From assembly GCA_030737875.1 (NCBI GenBank), contig CM060910.1, forward strand, positions 617,905,303 through 617,969,302: a stretch of DNA of 64,000 nt, written 5' to 3'. Each line of letters starts with the position of its first letter. Positions within the stretch are counted from its first letter, which is position 1. The DNA is from Allium sativum. Its lineage: Eukaryota; Streptophyta; Magnoliopsida; Asparagales; Amaryllidaceae. Of this stretch, positions 47,334 through 60,019 are shown in pieces. A program made the position numbers and the translations under genes. The notes below the pieces were generated by a model, which saw nothing but the letters and a program-made list of their open reading frames with translations, had not been told where the DNA came from and searched no databases.

Positions 47334-49079
47334 TGCTAAAACGTAGAGGACGACCCTATCGACTGGTTAGAACATATCTGTTCACTTCTTTACTTCAGTT
47401 TCAACTGAACCAAATTTAATTTCAATTAAATTATTAATTCATTCTTATCAACGAAAATTTTCAAAAATCCTGAAAATTTTCTAACGCCTTAATTTTTTTT
47501 TTTTGAAAAATTTCGCCAGCACCTCCTTTGTACTAGTCAATAGGTCAAACTCCAACTCGCCTCTCTAGGCCATCTCCAACCCAAAAGAAAATCCAACAGC
47601 CAAGCGGCTTGCCAATTCAGCTCATAAATCTTATATCCAATAGAAATATAAACTTGTACCTTTTGTCGGCATATCATTTTATCCTTTCCACCTGTTATCA
47701 CTTCAGCGGATACAAGGGTCATCCCAATCAAATTCCAATCTGCTTTTATCCACACACAATCATTCGCTTATATCCAAGCCAAGATATCATTTCAAATCGA
47801 GTTTCTTCTCGATTCCCACTCTTAACTTGATTATCACATTACACTTCAAATTTGAATCTCACAATCTAATTTGTCTTGATATCATTCTGATTCAACCTCA
47901 GTTACCACTTTACTGGCTTTACTTTAATTCAAATTTGCTTTTACAAATTCCTATTTCATTTGGTTTTAATTCAACAGTCTTTCCTTGGGAGTTTTTAAAC
48001 AGTTTACCCTTTTCAAAAATCAAATTTTCCTTTTGAACATGTCACTGAGCCCTTAATTAATATTCCATTATTTAATTCACTTCTCTATTTCTGTATCAAT
48101 ATTTGTTAACCAAATATTTTCAATAATCATATTGGCCCTTTTATGTTATTTGGAAAACATTTCCGAATATCACCTTCCGTTATTTTCTAAACTTTAGAAA
48201 ATATATGCTATTTATAATTGGAAAATATCCCAATTACTTATCTCTTTTCTGATCTCGTTTATTTCTATACTTAGAAAATATTCTTTATTATGTTTCCAAG
48301 CTTACACTTATTTGGGTTAAAACCGATGTTGTGTAAAACATCGTTATGACAACCCAAATACTATATTCAACTAACTCTTATTCAACATTGATCTTCGAGC
48401 CTGAAATCTTACTATTTATTTGTTAATAATGAAATCAATCAAGTTGGGGTATAACTACCTCTCAGACCTTGACTGAATAACATTTATAACGTCAAAATAG
48501 ATATGACTACTTACTCGAATAATCAATACCATACAACTACTTATTCACTTTTAAAAACGTATATGCTTTCTCTTTCTATTCTTACTGGATTTTATTCCTA
48601 GTCTTCCCTTTTGATTATACTATTCTATTTCTAAGTTCGTTTCCTTATCGACTTATATATATTTATCGATACGTTGATTTCTAACTATCAAATTATCTTA
48701 AAAATATTCTATCTCCTTAAATTCCCGGAAAAATTCACCATAACCTCCTTTGTACAAGGAGCATCGGGATATTTCAAATAGCCTCCCATGGCCCTTACCA
48801 ATCCAAAAGAAAAAGAAAAAGCCAAGCGACTAGCCGATACGGCGCATAAAATCTCATATATGAATTAAATACATACCTTTCCGTCGGGCATTCTATTTAT
48901 ATACCTTTATACCTTATCCATACCTACCTCATGTATATTTATACATTTCTAATTCATTTCAACTTAATCCAATCATTTTAACTTAATTCGTTAAGTGATT
49001 TTCAAATTACTGGTTTGCCCATTTCACCTTTTTATTTGAATATACATGTTCAAATATAGGTTTAACTTGTTTATCAACT

Positions 49080-49720
49080 AATTGAATTCCATTTCAATTT
49101 TTATTTGAATTTCCTATATTCAAATTCCATTTCAATTCTCTTATTCAAATTCTATATTTGAATTTCATTTCAAATCTCTTATTCAAATTCTATATTTGAA
49201 TTTCATTTCAAATCTCTTATTCAAATTATATATTTGAATTTCATTTCAATTCTATTATTCAAATTCTATATTTGAATTTCGTTTCAATTTCCTTATTCAA
49301 ATTCTATATTTGAATTTCATTTCAATTCTATTATTCAAATTCTATATTTGAATTTCGTTTCAATTTCCTTATTCAAATTCTATATTTGAATTTCATTTCA
49401 ATTCTATTTGAATCTTCTATATTCAAATTTCATTTTCACTTTCGATATTCAAATCCTATATTTGAATTCCTTTATATTTTCTATATTCAAATTCTATATT
49501 TGAATTCCATTTGAATTTCTATATTCAAACTCTATTCCAATTCCATTGAATTTCATATATTCAAACTCCCTTTGAATTTCTATATTCAATTCAATTTCAA
49601 TTCCATTGAATTTCATATATTCAAACTCCCTATGAATTTCTATATTCAATTCTATTTCAATTCCATTGAATTTCATATATTCAAACTCTCTTTGAATTTC
49701 TATATTCAATTCCTATTTCA
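49080..49720. repeat. Hairpin-rich tandem arrays in the LARD-2 internal region
   Basis: Two arrays. At 49090-49400 there are about seven units of 36-39 bp, each holding TTCAAATTCTATATTTGAA, a 7-bp inverted repeat with a 5-base loop. At 49540-49710 there are three units of 61 bp with 'ttgaatttcatatattcaaa'. LARD-1 has the same motifs unexpanded. The repetitive minus-strand ORF across the second array is an artefact. Confidence 0.85.
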
Positions 49721-50488
49721 AACTTTCTTTATTCATTCTTTATTATAAATCCCATTTGAAATTCAACCCAACTTGTCTTTCCCAAAACAATTTCGAAACA
49801 GTATCTCTGGTAGTAATTCGTCACTTACAACTCGAAAATGAATACTGATGATGCAGCTGTCATCATCAGAATCTATTTTCCAGCGATCGAAGTGAGTTCA
49901 ATACTATAAAACCATTGCTAAACATTTCCACTTTGAAATTCATTTCAAAATATAATTCACACTGCTTGTAAAACAATTTAAAATCTCCCAAGATCTTAAA
50001 TTTTCCTTACTATTAATCCAAATCCATTTACAAACACTTATCAAATTCTCCAGAGTTTTAACTCAATTTCTGGCTTAAATTCAGATTGAACTCATCTGAT
50101 TTCACGTATTTCACTTATATGAATTCTGATTGGTTATTTACATGGCCATTTTATATATAATCTTACTCGATTATAATAACAACCAATATATCCAATATAT
50201 TCAAAATATAATTTGGGTAAAATTTATTTTCATTTACCCTCTTTTCAAAACATACCATTATGGTTCATCGTATTCAAGTGTTTATCAACTCCTACCGATA
50301 CAGTGGATCAAACTGATCGACCAGAACCCATAAACAACTCAACCAATGAATCTCCACAATATAAAACAAATTTTTATATCAATAACAAATACGTCCACTC
50401 GTATATATACACTCAATCTCAGTCTAGGGTATTACTAACCCTATCTCTACCGAGTCACGCCACAGAGCCAAGTAAATTCTTAACTTAA

Positions 50489-50500
50489 GCTCTGATACCA
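50489..50500 (-). other. LARD-2 primer binding site
   Basis: The minus strand reads TGGTATCAGAGC, two bases from the LTR end at 50503. It identifies 50503-55831 as the 5' LTR. Confidence 0.9.
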
Positions 50501-50502
50501 AC

Positions 50503-53500
50503 TGTAACGACCCGGATTTTTAGCGACTTTGGTTATCGACATAAACACGATGTCGATAACCAAAACATCGAAAAATCCTGGTAATTAGTGAAAGAAATTA
50601 GAGGGTGAGGAAAGATAAGATAGAAACTTAGAATAGAAGAAGAAGAAGAACACAACATCAGAGTAACACGAACCTCACAGCGGAACGAATAAATATATTT
50701 CATAACATAACTTTGAAATACAAATCTGTACTTGAATATACATATCATTATCAAAGTACAGCACTTACAACACAGTGGAAATAACTATAGCTATATGATC
50801 TTGATGCCTCCTGCTCCTAGCTCTTCCAGTATATCTGTAAATCCTGACTACTTGACTGCCCATACAAATTTAGGCACCCAAGAGTTTAGGGAAAACAACA
50901 AAATAAACTCCGGGTCAGTCATGGGACTGGTATGAGTAAAACAGTTTAAAAATAGTTCAAGCAGGTAATCGATATCTCATAAGACCACGCCGTATAACGG
51001 AACGGGTTTTCCTTTATGAGAATACAAATTATCTTTATATCAAAAACCTTTTGATATTATAATAATGTCTATCAACACAATATAATAATCATCTAGCAGA
51101 AACGCTTTCATCTCACGTTCTACATATATGGTATACAATCAAAACCGCAAGCACGTATTGGGTAATGGATTTCCAACTATGACAAGGTATGGAACCACCT
51201 TTCGCTCGTGTACCTCTAGAGAGGAATACACTGGGTTCAACAAGAACATCTTGCAACCCGGCCACACATGACCGACCACTCATTTCGCTTGAGTGTATCG
51301 AATGTATATCACCAACGGCTGGGATCAGCAACCGTTTCCCGAATGGGACAGCATCAACAATAGATTTTTAGAAGTAAATGAAACTCTAGATCAGGTTATT
51401 ATACACCCTACTTCGGTGCGACCGACTTAGCCATGCTGCCTGCCCGATTTCTGTCATTTACCGGATGATGAGGCTAGAAGCTACGCTTTATCATCATACC
51501 AGATTCACTTTGAATGTCACATCATCAAATCCATCTAATCACCGATTTATGTCCTCAACCATACATTACGCGTTAGCTAAAAGAAGTTTCCTTCTCCGCT
51601 TCCACTCTTGGTACAGTTGGAGAAATCGATATACGTGATCATCTGGAAATACTCTGTCAGACATCCGTCCATACAAGTCATCCAGGAACAGGATGAACCG
51701 AAGGCACTATTCTGTAAACAGGATAGCCCTTGCATAACTCCGTCTTCAATTTCCTTTGGCATATATGATTCGCAACGCTTATGCCAATACAGAGTGGTTC
51801 TTTGGATAATAATCCAACCGGTCTCTCCATATTAACAACGTTAAAATGGTCAAAACTTCGATAGTCTGTGATTTAACTATCGAATAAAAACAAGTGTGCA
51901 AACAACGATATTATTTCCAAATGGAAATTTTATCGATCAAACATCATTAACATTACTCTCTTTATTTCCTTAATTTACTTATCTCCTATTTACCTATATT
52001 CAATATTTTTTATTTTCTAAATTTGGGAAAATATACGTTATTAACAATGGAAAAACATTTCCGTTTCTTGTTTTCTTTATTAGAAAACATTTCTGGTTTC
52101 TTATTTGGAAAACATTTCCAAAGCTTCTTCATTGGACTAAGACAGATGTTTAAACAAACCATCGCGATGCCAACTCAAACCATTTCCTTTACTGCCAAAC
52201 CTTAACTATTCCTTAGTTAAAACGAAGCCAATCAAGTTGGGGTAGAACTACCTCTCAGACCTTAACTGAACAACATTTCTAACTTTGAAATAGGCAAAGT
52301 TCACTTTATATTCCTTTTACTAACTTCCTTACTTAACCCTCTTCGAATAACTCTATTCGATTAACCCTTATCAATTAACTCTATTCGATTAACCCTTATC
52401 AATTAACTCTTATTGAACTAACACTATTGATTTACTCATTTCACTTAACTCCTTTCGAATAAACTATATTCGATAACTCCTTTTACTTTCTATCCGAATA
52501 AACTATATTTGATTTACTCCTTTGCTTTAACTCTAATCGATTAAACTAACATCGATTAACTCCTTTTACTTTAACACTAATCGATTAAACTAACATCGAT
52601 TAACTCCTTTTACTTTAACACTAATCGATTAAACTAACATCGATTAACTCCTTTTACTTTAACACTAATCGATTAAACTACATCGATTAACTCCTTTTAC
52701 TTTAACACTAATCGATTAAACTAACATCAATTAACTCCTTTTACTTTAACACTAATCGATTAAACTAACATCGATTAACTCCTTTTACTTTAACTCTAAT
52801 CGATTAAACTAACATCGATTAGCTTCTTTACTTTTAACTCTAATCGATTAAACTAACATCGATTAGCTTCTTTACTTTTATTCGAATAAACTATTCATTT
52901 ATAAAGATTTACTTTTAGTAACAGTTCTTCACTTTACAAATGATTTCCCTTTTATAAAACTCTATTCGTTTTAAAAACAATTTTCCCTTTTATTTACTTT
53001 CGAAATATTTTCTTTTATAAAATCTGTTGATTTTATAAAATCCCTTTTATTTCAATATACATTGAAATCATTCTTTTTACATCCCAGGGTCTTTTATGAT
53101 ATTTAAAATATCTAATAACAATGATCAACATCATTCCAACACACATAATCCATACCAGATTATATAACACATCATATATAACAATATATGAAAAACAGTA
53201 AAATAAATGTTGAGGAATCCAGTTGGATTCCTCCAACCTGTTTCCCTGCATCATAGATGTAAAACAATATAGATAACATCACTTTCAGTTCTATATGATA
53301 CATTCTGTTAAACAGAATCAATATAGAAATTTAACTAACTGACCAGCAGTTCAATCAAACAGTCAACACACAGTCAATCAGCCAATATCTAACAGTTCTA
53401 AAAATACAACATGAAATTATAAACTGTTCAGAGTTAGTGAGATTTACTCACATTGGCGGTTTATCGTTAAATATCGATAACCGTTGTTGATTCAGATCTG

Positions 53501-55831
53501 ACAATTTATTTTGCTATAAATTGTAGCGAGCTCCAATCCATTTCAAAGCTTCAAGGACTTCGATCCTTCTTTTACTTCTTCACATTTCTGTTTTTGCTCT
53601 TCACGGTGCCTTCCACTGTACTTCACTAAATCACGAACGAACTTTACCACTGAACTCCTCATGTTCTTCAACTTACTTCCTCCCTCATGACCACATATCT
53701 CACAAAACACTTTCCTCCCTTACCAAATACTGTTAATAACTTGAATACTAAGTAGTGTACACAGCCTTTACCACTATCCCTCCAATACAAGGTTCGATCA
53801 TCCCCTGCCTTGTGACTTCACGCTCCAAAAAGGAAGGCTCCCCTCACTTCATACAATAAAACCCGTGACTGCTCCTCTTTTGAACATCACTTTATCTTCA
53901 CATTATTTAAAACAACCAACACCACTCAGCTCGCTCCAACTCTTTAAAATAGTGTCGCCCTCTCCTTTGACACCATGCTACAGTCGCCTTCTTATCACGT
54001 TAAAACCAATCTCCAACTCTCGCTCCATTTTCTCCTACATCGGTCCACGCATACAATACCCACTCACCGCATCGAACTTCCATGAAACCATCCCAGACTT
54101 CGCTCTCCATCTTTTCAAATGCTAACTTCTGTCCAGTATTCTCCATTTCATAAAATATGCAAGTTCCTGTTTCCATACTACTTCTGAATTGCACAGTCCC
54201 ACTCACGTACGTACTACAAAAATGGCACACGCCATCCCATGTTTTCACGTTATAACTGGCCAGTCTCCACCAATTCACTCACTGTTAACACTTCACTTCA
54301 AACTTTCCCCACACGTCCACTCCCACACAACCATTCAATCATATACAGCTACTTCACCAAACAATGGCCTTCACCACTCCATGATTTAATATAAAAACCA
54401 TACCTTCCGAGCTGCCCCTGTCAACTTCTTTTTATACCTCGTTTCCCCTTCATCAACATGCCATCCTGCGTCCTTCCATCCGTTTCAAGTAGCCGGCCAT
54501 CGACAAAGTCAACAGCGAACCCACCCAAACTTGGACCGCAAGCTTTGTATCCTCTCGTCCATCCCATCGCCAGACGGATCCGCCCTAGTCCACCGTCATT
54601 TTTTTTTCAGCGAACTGAAGCATGTCGGACCTAGTAGAACCACACAACGTTGAAGATCCAAGCCACTCAATCCCCTATAAATGAGTTTCGGATATTTTAT
54701 TTTATTTGTTTTTCGGATTTTCGTTTGCTGAGAAATGAGGTTGGTGGCGGCGCAACATTTGGTTTCACAGAGAAAAAAATTAGGTTTAGTGTTGAATGCG
54801 GATTATTTATAGCATAGGTTTTAATTATTTTATTCATTTAAATGAGAACGTGGGGGTATGTTCGGTAGTTTGGTTAGTTTTCTTTTGGCTGAAAATACAA
54901 GCGACGTGGCTTCATCTTGATCATGCAACAAATTTAGAGTATTTAGAGTTTAAGTTGCAACGTGGTTAAACGTGGCTCTATGGACTCCATCAGTTTTGGT
55001 CCATTTAGTTTTGTCTCCTCCATTTGTTTTGAAAACTTAGTTTTAGAGAGTATCCTATTATGCCAAACTCCTTCGTTTACGGACTGATATAAAAATATCA
55101 TTGTGATGAGCGAGGTGTTCCGACTCCAGAAATATAATAATATCGGTAGGTGGACTCATATTTTGAAACTTCAAAATGTTGATTTCAGGGTACGAAATAC
55201 TTCAAATAAAAAGTTGCTTATTTAATTAATTAAAAATTACCATAAAATTCTAAAAATTAAATTATCACTTTTCCCAAAAGAACCATGTCTAAATTCAAAC
55301 CCGATATCTAGTTATTTTGAATAAACTGTTACGGTCGATAATCGATTCTATAGCGACTATTTTAAAATTTGATTTGGACATATCTCAAAATCTACATGAC
55401 GAAATTCCGATTTTTCTCCTCCACTAGAGAAATATACTCCACCAGCTCCACACGTTTCTTGTTTCACAGAAATCCGATTTAAAACGAATCCTGTACATTC
55501 AGTTGAAGTTTGAATCGCCAAATAACGAACTACAGCGCCATTTCGAGCTTTATTTTAATTATATTATAAACTATACATTCAACTGTCGACGATTGAATAT
55601 ATTCGTTATTCAAATTCAATTCCAAGCTGAATTAAATATCACAGATGATCTGGTTCACACCATATCGCCATTTCAGCCAATTCTGATTATTTCAGAATTA
55701 TATATTATTTAATTATTATTTTAATTAAATATTCACTATTATTTTATTCAACGACCATGTAATTCACTAACCCACCATTTATACAATTAAATAAATTAAT
55801 TATAATACCTCTGCCAATGCGGGTCATTACA
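50503..55831 (-). repeat. LARD-2 5' LTR (right)
   Basis: It runs from TGTAACGACCCGG to GCGGGTCATTACA. It contains the terminal hairpin (50529-50563), array (52525-52880), GAGGAATCCA hairpin (53209-53237), promoter block (53533-55351) and TATA box (54802-54813). Confidence 0.9.
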
Positions 55832-55836
55832 GATGT

Positions 55837-57066
55837 TCATGTCATAGACCTATCATAAAGGGATAAACTTGCATATATGTCATAGGTCTAAAAAGGGATG
55901 AACTTGCATATGTTACTCATATCATAAAAAGGGGTAAACATGCATATATATATGCATGAAATACAAAGGGGTAAACTTGCATATGTATGCATATCATACA
56001 AAGGTGTAAACTTGCATATGTTACTTGCATATAATCAAACACCAAACTTGCATAACATGTCATATATGAACTTGCATATAATCAAACACCAAACATGCAT
56101 AACATGTCATATATGATCTTGCATATAATCAAACACCAAACTTGCATAACATGGTGTCATAATGGACCAATGTTTATCATAGTGATTTGCATAACTAGCA
56201 TCATGAACATATAGCATAAAACTTGCATAACTAGCATCATGAACATATAGCATAAAACTTGCATAACTAGCATCATGAACATATAGCATATGATAACATA
56301 ACTTGCATTGATCCACATACATAACCATAACCTCATTATATCCTATCATAATTAGTTTAGCAATTGCTTGCTAAAGGCATAGAAACTCACAACTTGTTGA
56401 TTAGCACTCCTATGAAGAAGATTTAGTTGCTAGAGTTGATTAGAAGTTTATTTGAGAAGCTATCTTCTTCTAAACATTGATGGAGGCTCCTTCAAGTTGC
56501 ATTTTGACGGCATGATGACGTTGTATCTATTTTTAGTATGGATTAGGGTAGTCTTAGGGTGTATTTATAGATTTAGGATGTAGTTTAGGCCCTTAGATTA
56601 ACCCTAGATTAGTTTAGAGCCATCAGATCTCGTCACAAGCCCCAAAACACAGCCCAAACCTGACCAATTCACTCAAATGGTGCATCAGGCAAAACTGCCC
56701 GGCCACCTGTGTCGACTCCCAAGTCGACAGGGCAGTCGACTTGGGTCCAGCTGTGTCGACTCCCAAGTCGACTCCCCAGTCGACTTGGGGTGGCTGGCGG
56801 GAATTTTCCCGCCTAGCCCGCCTGGCCTGATTTTTGAATTTTGAACTTGAAATTTAAATCTGTTTTAAACTTAGAATTTTTCTGAAAACTTACATGGGCC
56901 ATAACTGGGTCATACGGACTCCGATTTACAAAAATTCGGACTCTATTTCGCGTATTTTTACGAGACGAACGCAATGGCATAGCCCGTTTCCCCTGATTCA
57001 GATTTTAAAATTTAATTATGCCCTGTTTTATATTATAGCAAGTTATTCAACATACGAGGTGTTACA
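55837..57066 (-). repeat. Tekay 5' LTR, U3-side part (after LARD-2)
   Basis: It resumes at the sequence equivalent to 33674-34897. It holds the 47-bp and 36-bp arrays (56024-56297), the TATA box (56560-56572) and the GTCGAC box (56711-56784). With the part at 40057-41923 it makes a 3097-bp LTR. It ends GAGGTGTTACA and is followed by the TSD aaggt. Confidence 0.9.
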
Positions 57067-57071
57067 AAGGT

Positions 57072-58478
57072 CTTCTCTCCTTTTTTGGACGAGGAATAAA
57101 ACACAATCGGTTTTGTTTAGTCCTAGAACGAACTTGTATGGATGTGTGTATGTCATTGTATTTTGTAATGTATTGATTGATCCTTGCTAAACATATCTAT
57201 GTTTGGTGGCGAAAAATTTATCCTCTTAACTAAATTCCCTTTTTTAAAACGTACGAACTCAAAGGTGATATGATTAGCAATTATTAGTTTTATGTTATAA
57301 ATGACAATGTAGCATGCGAAGTGTCAAGAGCTGTAAATGATCAAAGCATGACTTAGTTAAAGCGTATTTTTGTGTTTTACAAGACTTCAAGCCTTACAAC
57401 ACGGTAATGACCTAAAACAGGATGAATGCAGCAACGTTATGTGGGCTGCTTCCATTAGGGTATGGTCATTTCCTTCTAGATAAATTTTTTGTCATGGTAT
57501 GAAGCCCAGATAATTTACTTATATCGACGATGGATTGTGCGCGCACGGTTAAAGGTCGGAAACGACCAGGGAATGTCATATTCGTTCTTCCCTCTAGCTG
57601 GTTAACATATATAGAAGGCATGGCCATGTATAGCATAAGAAGCGTGAGTTGTCACCTCATGGGTGCATCCCTCTAGAGGTTTTCCCATTGGATTTAGGAA
57701 GATCCCTTGCCTTGGTCTTTGTTGGCATCCAGTTTCTAGTACAAGCCTTTATGTTTTTGTTTTTCTAGGAATTAACCATCAAAATATTGTAATGGTACCT
57801 ATGTTGTCTAAGATTGATATATTTATTTGCGAAAGGTTTTCAACACTATGTACTAATAATAATATCAAATGATTTTGCATATCAAAGGCATCTTTGGTTG
57901 TCATAAGGACAACTTACCCAATGTGTGCACTTGCATTGTGTGTTTTATGTGGCAAGCCTTATAATTGCTTCATTTTATCAAAATCATGAGCGATTTTTTT
58001 GACTTATATTCATAAAAGAAAACCCTGTTTCATGATTAAACGGTGTGGTCTTATGAATTACCGCATCTTTTAAAAGGAAACTATTTTTAAGTTCTCACGC
58101 CAGTCTTATGACTGACCTGGAGTTTATTGTTCCTTTCCTAAACTCTAGGTTCCCTTAATTTTTCACTCGAATAGCCTAGTATTTAGGTTTACGGATAGGC
58201 TTGGAGCACTAGTATATTTGGAGCATGGAGTAAGATTTGAGCATTTTGGATTCTTCTGCTGGAGTTTAAGTATTTTCCGTTGTGTAGTTTATTGTACTCT
58301 GATATGATCTATGTAATTATGATGTAAAATATTTTTATATGAATGAAAGTTCATTTGCTTCTGTTCTAATGTGTTATTATCCTAACAATCCACCTTTACG
58401 AAACTTGGTTTTCGGCACATGAATACCATGGATATATTAAGTATCGATTCTTATGGGTCGAGAAGTCGGGTTGTTACA
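57072..58478 (+). mobile_element. Old LARD-like sequence, part 3 (LTR end)
   Basis: It continues part 2 after the Tekay insertion. At 58105-58160 the plus strand reads 'actgacctggagtttattgt' and 'ctaaactctaggttccc', matching the reverse complement of LARD-1 near 12235-12290. It ends GTCGGGTTGTTACA at 58478, like the reverse complement of the LARD LTR start. No Met primer site follows, so this is an outer LTR end. The terminal hairpin has decayed. Nothing coding was found. Confidence 0.55.
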
Positions 58479-59185
58479 CCACATATTGTCCATGTGTTAA
58501 TTTATTTTCCTAACACAATGTCCTTGCGCTAGAAGCCTTTGAGAAAATGAGATTTGATCCTTCCAATGATGCAAAAACCATGTATTTATAGGTGGGGATA
58601 ACCCCGGTTTGACATATCCTTGTGTCATTCGATTCGTACATCCAGGAGTAAGTTAAGTCTTTAGCCTTCTGAAAATATTCACTTTTGGTCGAATATGGGC
58701 ACGTATTGCTCGATCTGAGGTTGCAAGTGCAGTTGATCACCTCTCTAGTCAAAAGAATATGTTATGTTCCCATGCCTGACGCTCGACTCGACATAGTCGA
58801 ACCGACCTCGACCCGACATAGTCAAATCGACCCTATGAAAGTCCTCCTTTACCCATTTCTATAACTCCAAGCCAAGTATATTCCACTTCGAGCCGAACTA
58901 GATGATATGAAGTGAAATGCTAATGTTTCCTCATTTACCCATGTCGATCTAAAATTCCAAATTGCCACATTGAGCCTAAATCCATATATTTCATGCACAT
59001 ATGCTTAATTGTTCTGCCATACTCTATTTGAGTGAATACAATATCTGCTGAGCTAATGTTTACATCCTTAGTACTTCGATCGTTGAAAATCCATGATGTG
59101 AGTGCCTTACCGAAAAGCAGTCAACACTTTGTCCCTAAACATATCTTTCGGTGGAAGTTGTCTTTTGATCAATCTAAAAATCCAT
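58479..59185 (-). other. Non-coding stretch beside a Tat-type remnant
   Basis: No coding sequence. The minus strand has CCTATAAATACATGG (58580-58594), a TATA-like site, and 'gacatagtcgaaccgacc' phrases repeat at 58785-58835. It may be part of the LTR of the Tat remnant, but no second LTR is available to define its limits. Confidence 0.35.
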
Positions 59186-59189
59186 AGGA

Positions 59190-59870
59190 ATCCAATATCT
59201 GCAGACCTTAAATCCAAGATTACGTCAGACCGTAATAATAAAAACCCAAAAAACCATGACCATGCTAGGTTGCATTAATAGAAAATGAAAAATCTATGGT
59301 CGCACCGGCCATATCATTAGAAAACCATGGTCACTTCAGATCATATTAATCCAGAAAACCAGAATTCCAAGAATTCTAGTGATCGCACTGGATTGTATTA
59401 TAAGAAAAATCCGAATCTAGAAAACCCAGAATCTATGGCCTTGTCAGGCCTAATCAATGTGAGTATTATCCATACCTACCAATAAACAAATAGAATAGTT
59501 TCATCAAGTCCTAACAATGCTATCTAGCTGTATCAAGCATAAAACATGCTCAAAAATCCAGAATGAGTATAGTCTATACTCGAACCATGATTGAATCACC
59601 TTGCAAGTCCTAACAAGATAGCTCAACCCTTCAGGTACAATCCATACCCAGAAATCTGAATTGAGTATAAACCAAACATTAGTTTTGATTGAGTTTTCTC
59701 GCTAAGAACTGACAAGAGAATCCAACCTCATGGGTTTAAGCCATACCATGAAATCCAAATTGAGTATAATCCATACTTAAACATGACTAAGTGATCCAGC
59801 CAAAACCAGACAAGACAACAAAGCCCTTCAAGCATAATCAATGCCCGAAAATCCATTTTATTAAAATCCA
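59190..59870. repeat. Degenerate tandem repeats beside the Tat gag
   Basis: Two kinds of decayed repeat. At 59190-59460 units of about 65 bp carry 'aaaaccatggtc' and 'atcatatta' phrases. At 59540-59870 about four units of 100-120 bp carry 'aaatccagaatgagtata', 'ccatactt' and 'gaccagaca' phrases. Tat-lineage elements are known for hypervariable tandem repeats in their 3' untranslated region, which would suit this position downstream of gag on the minus strand. Confidence 0.6.
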
Positions 59871-60019
59871 AATTCATTACATAATCAAATCAAAAAATGG
59901 TTTTGTCGTCAAATGCAGAGCGTGGCTAGGGACAAAAACCTAATCCCATACACGAGTACATCAACTTAGTCGTTCTTCATCGGATGTTTTTTTTGTTGAG
60001 CATGCCTAAGGAATAAATC

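Larger units (their letters stand above)
47299..50502 (-). other. LARD-2 internal region, non-coding
   Basis: 3.2 kb, collinear with the LARD-1 internal region. It contains the segment related to LTR sequence (module 'caatcaagttggggtataac' at 48436) and the expanded arrays at 49080-49720. No domain-bearing ORF is present. Confidence 0.85.
41924..55831 (-). mobile_element. LARD-2: large non-coding LTR retrotransposon
   Basis: A complete element of 13,908 bp flanked by the TSD gatgt (41919-41923 and 55832-55836). LTRs are 41924-47298 (5375 bp) and 50503-55831 (5329 bp); the internal region is 47299-50502 (3204 bp). It starts TATAATGACCC, a one-base change from TGTAATGACCC. PBS and PPT are present and no coding region is recognisable. 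It is collinear with LARD-1 except for the promoter block. It is inserted in the Tekay 5' LTR in the same orientation, so it is younger than the Tekay insertion. Confidence 0.92.
31803..57066 (-). mobile_element. Complete Tekay/Del chromovirus with LARD-2 in its 5' LTR
   Basis: The element starts TGTAACACCCC (31803), ends GGTGTTACA (57066) and is flanked by the TSD aaggt (31798-31802 and 57067-57071). Without the nested LARD-2 it is about 11.35 kb: left LTR 3095 bp, internal 5159 bp (34898-40056), right LTR about 3097 bp after removing the insert. The chromodomain, the RT and integrase motifs and the TGTAACACCCC ends fit the Tekay/Del lineage. LARD-2 separates the 5' LTR promoter (near 56560) from the PBS (40043), so the copy cannot now make its normal transcript. 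Confidence 0.92.

Noticed and set aside
49494..49709. Repetitive 71-codon minus-strand ORF
   Set aside because: It is the translation of a 61-bp tandem repeat that happens to lack stops.
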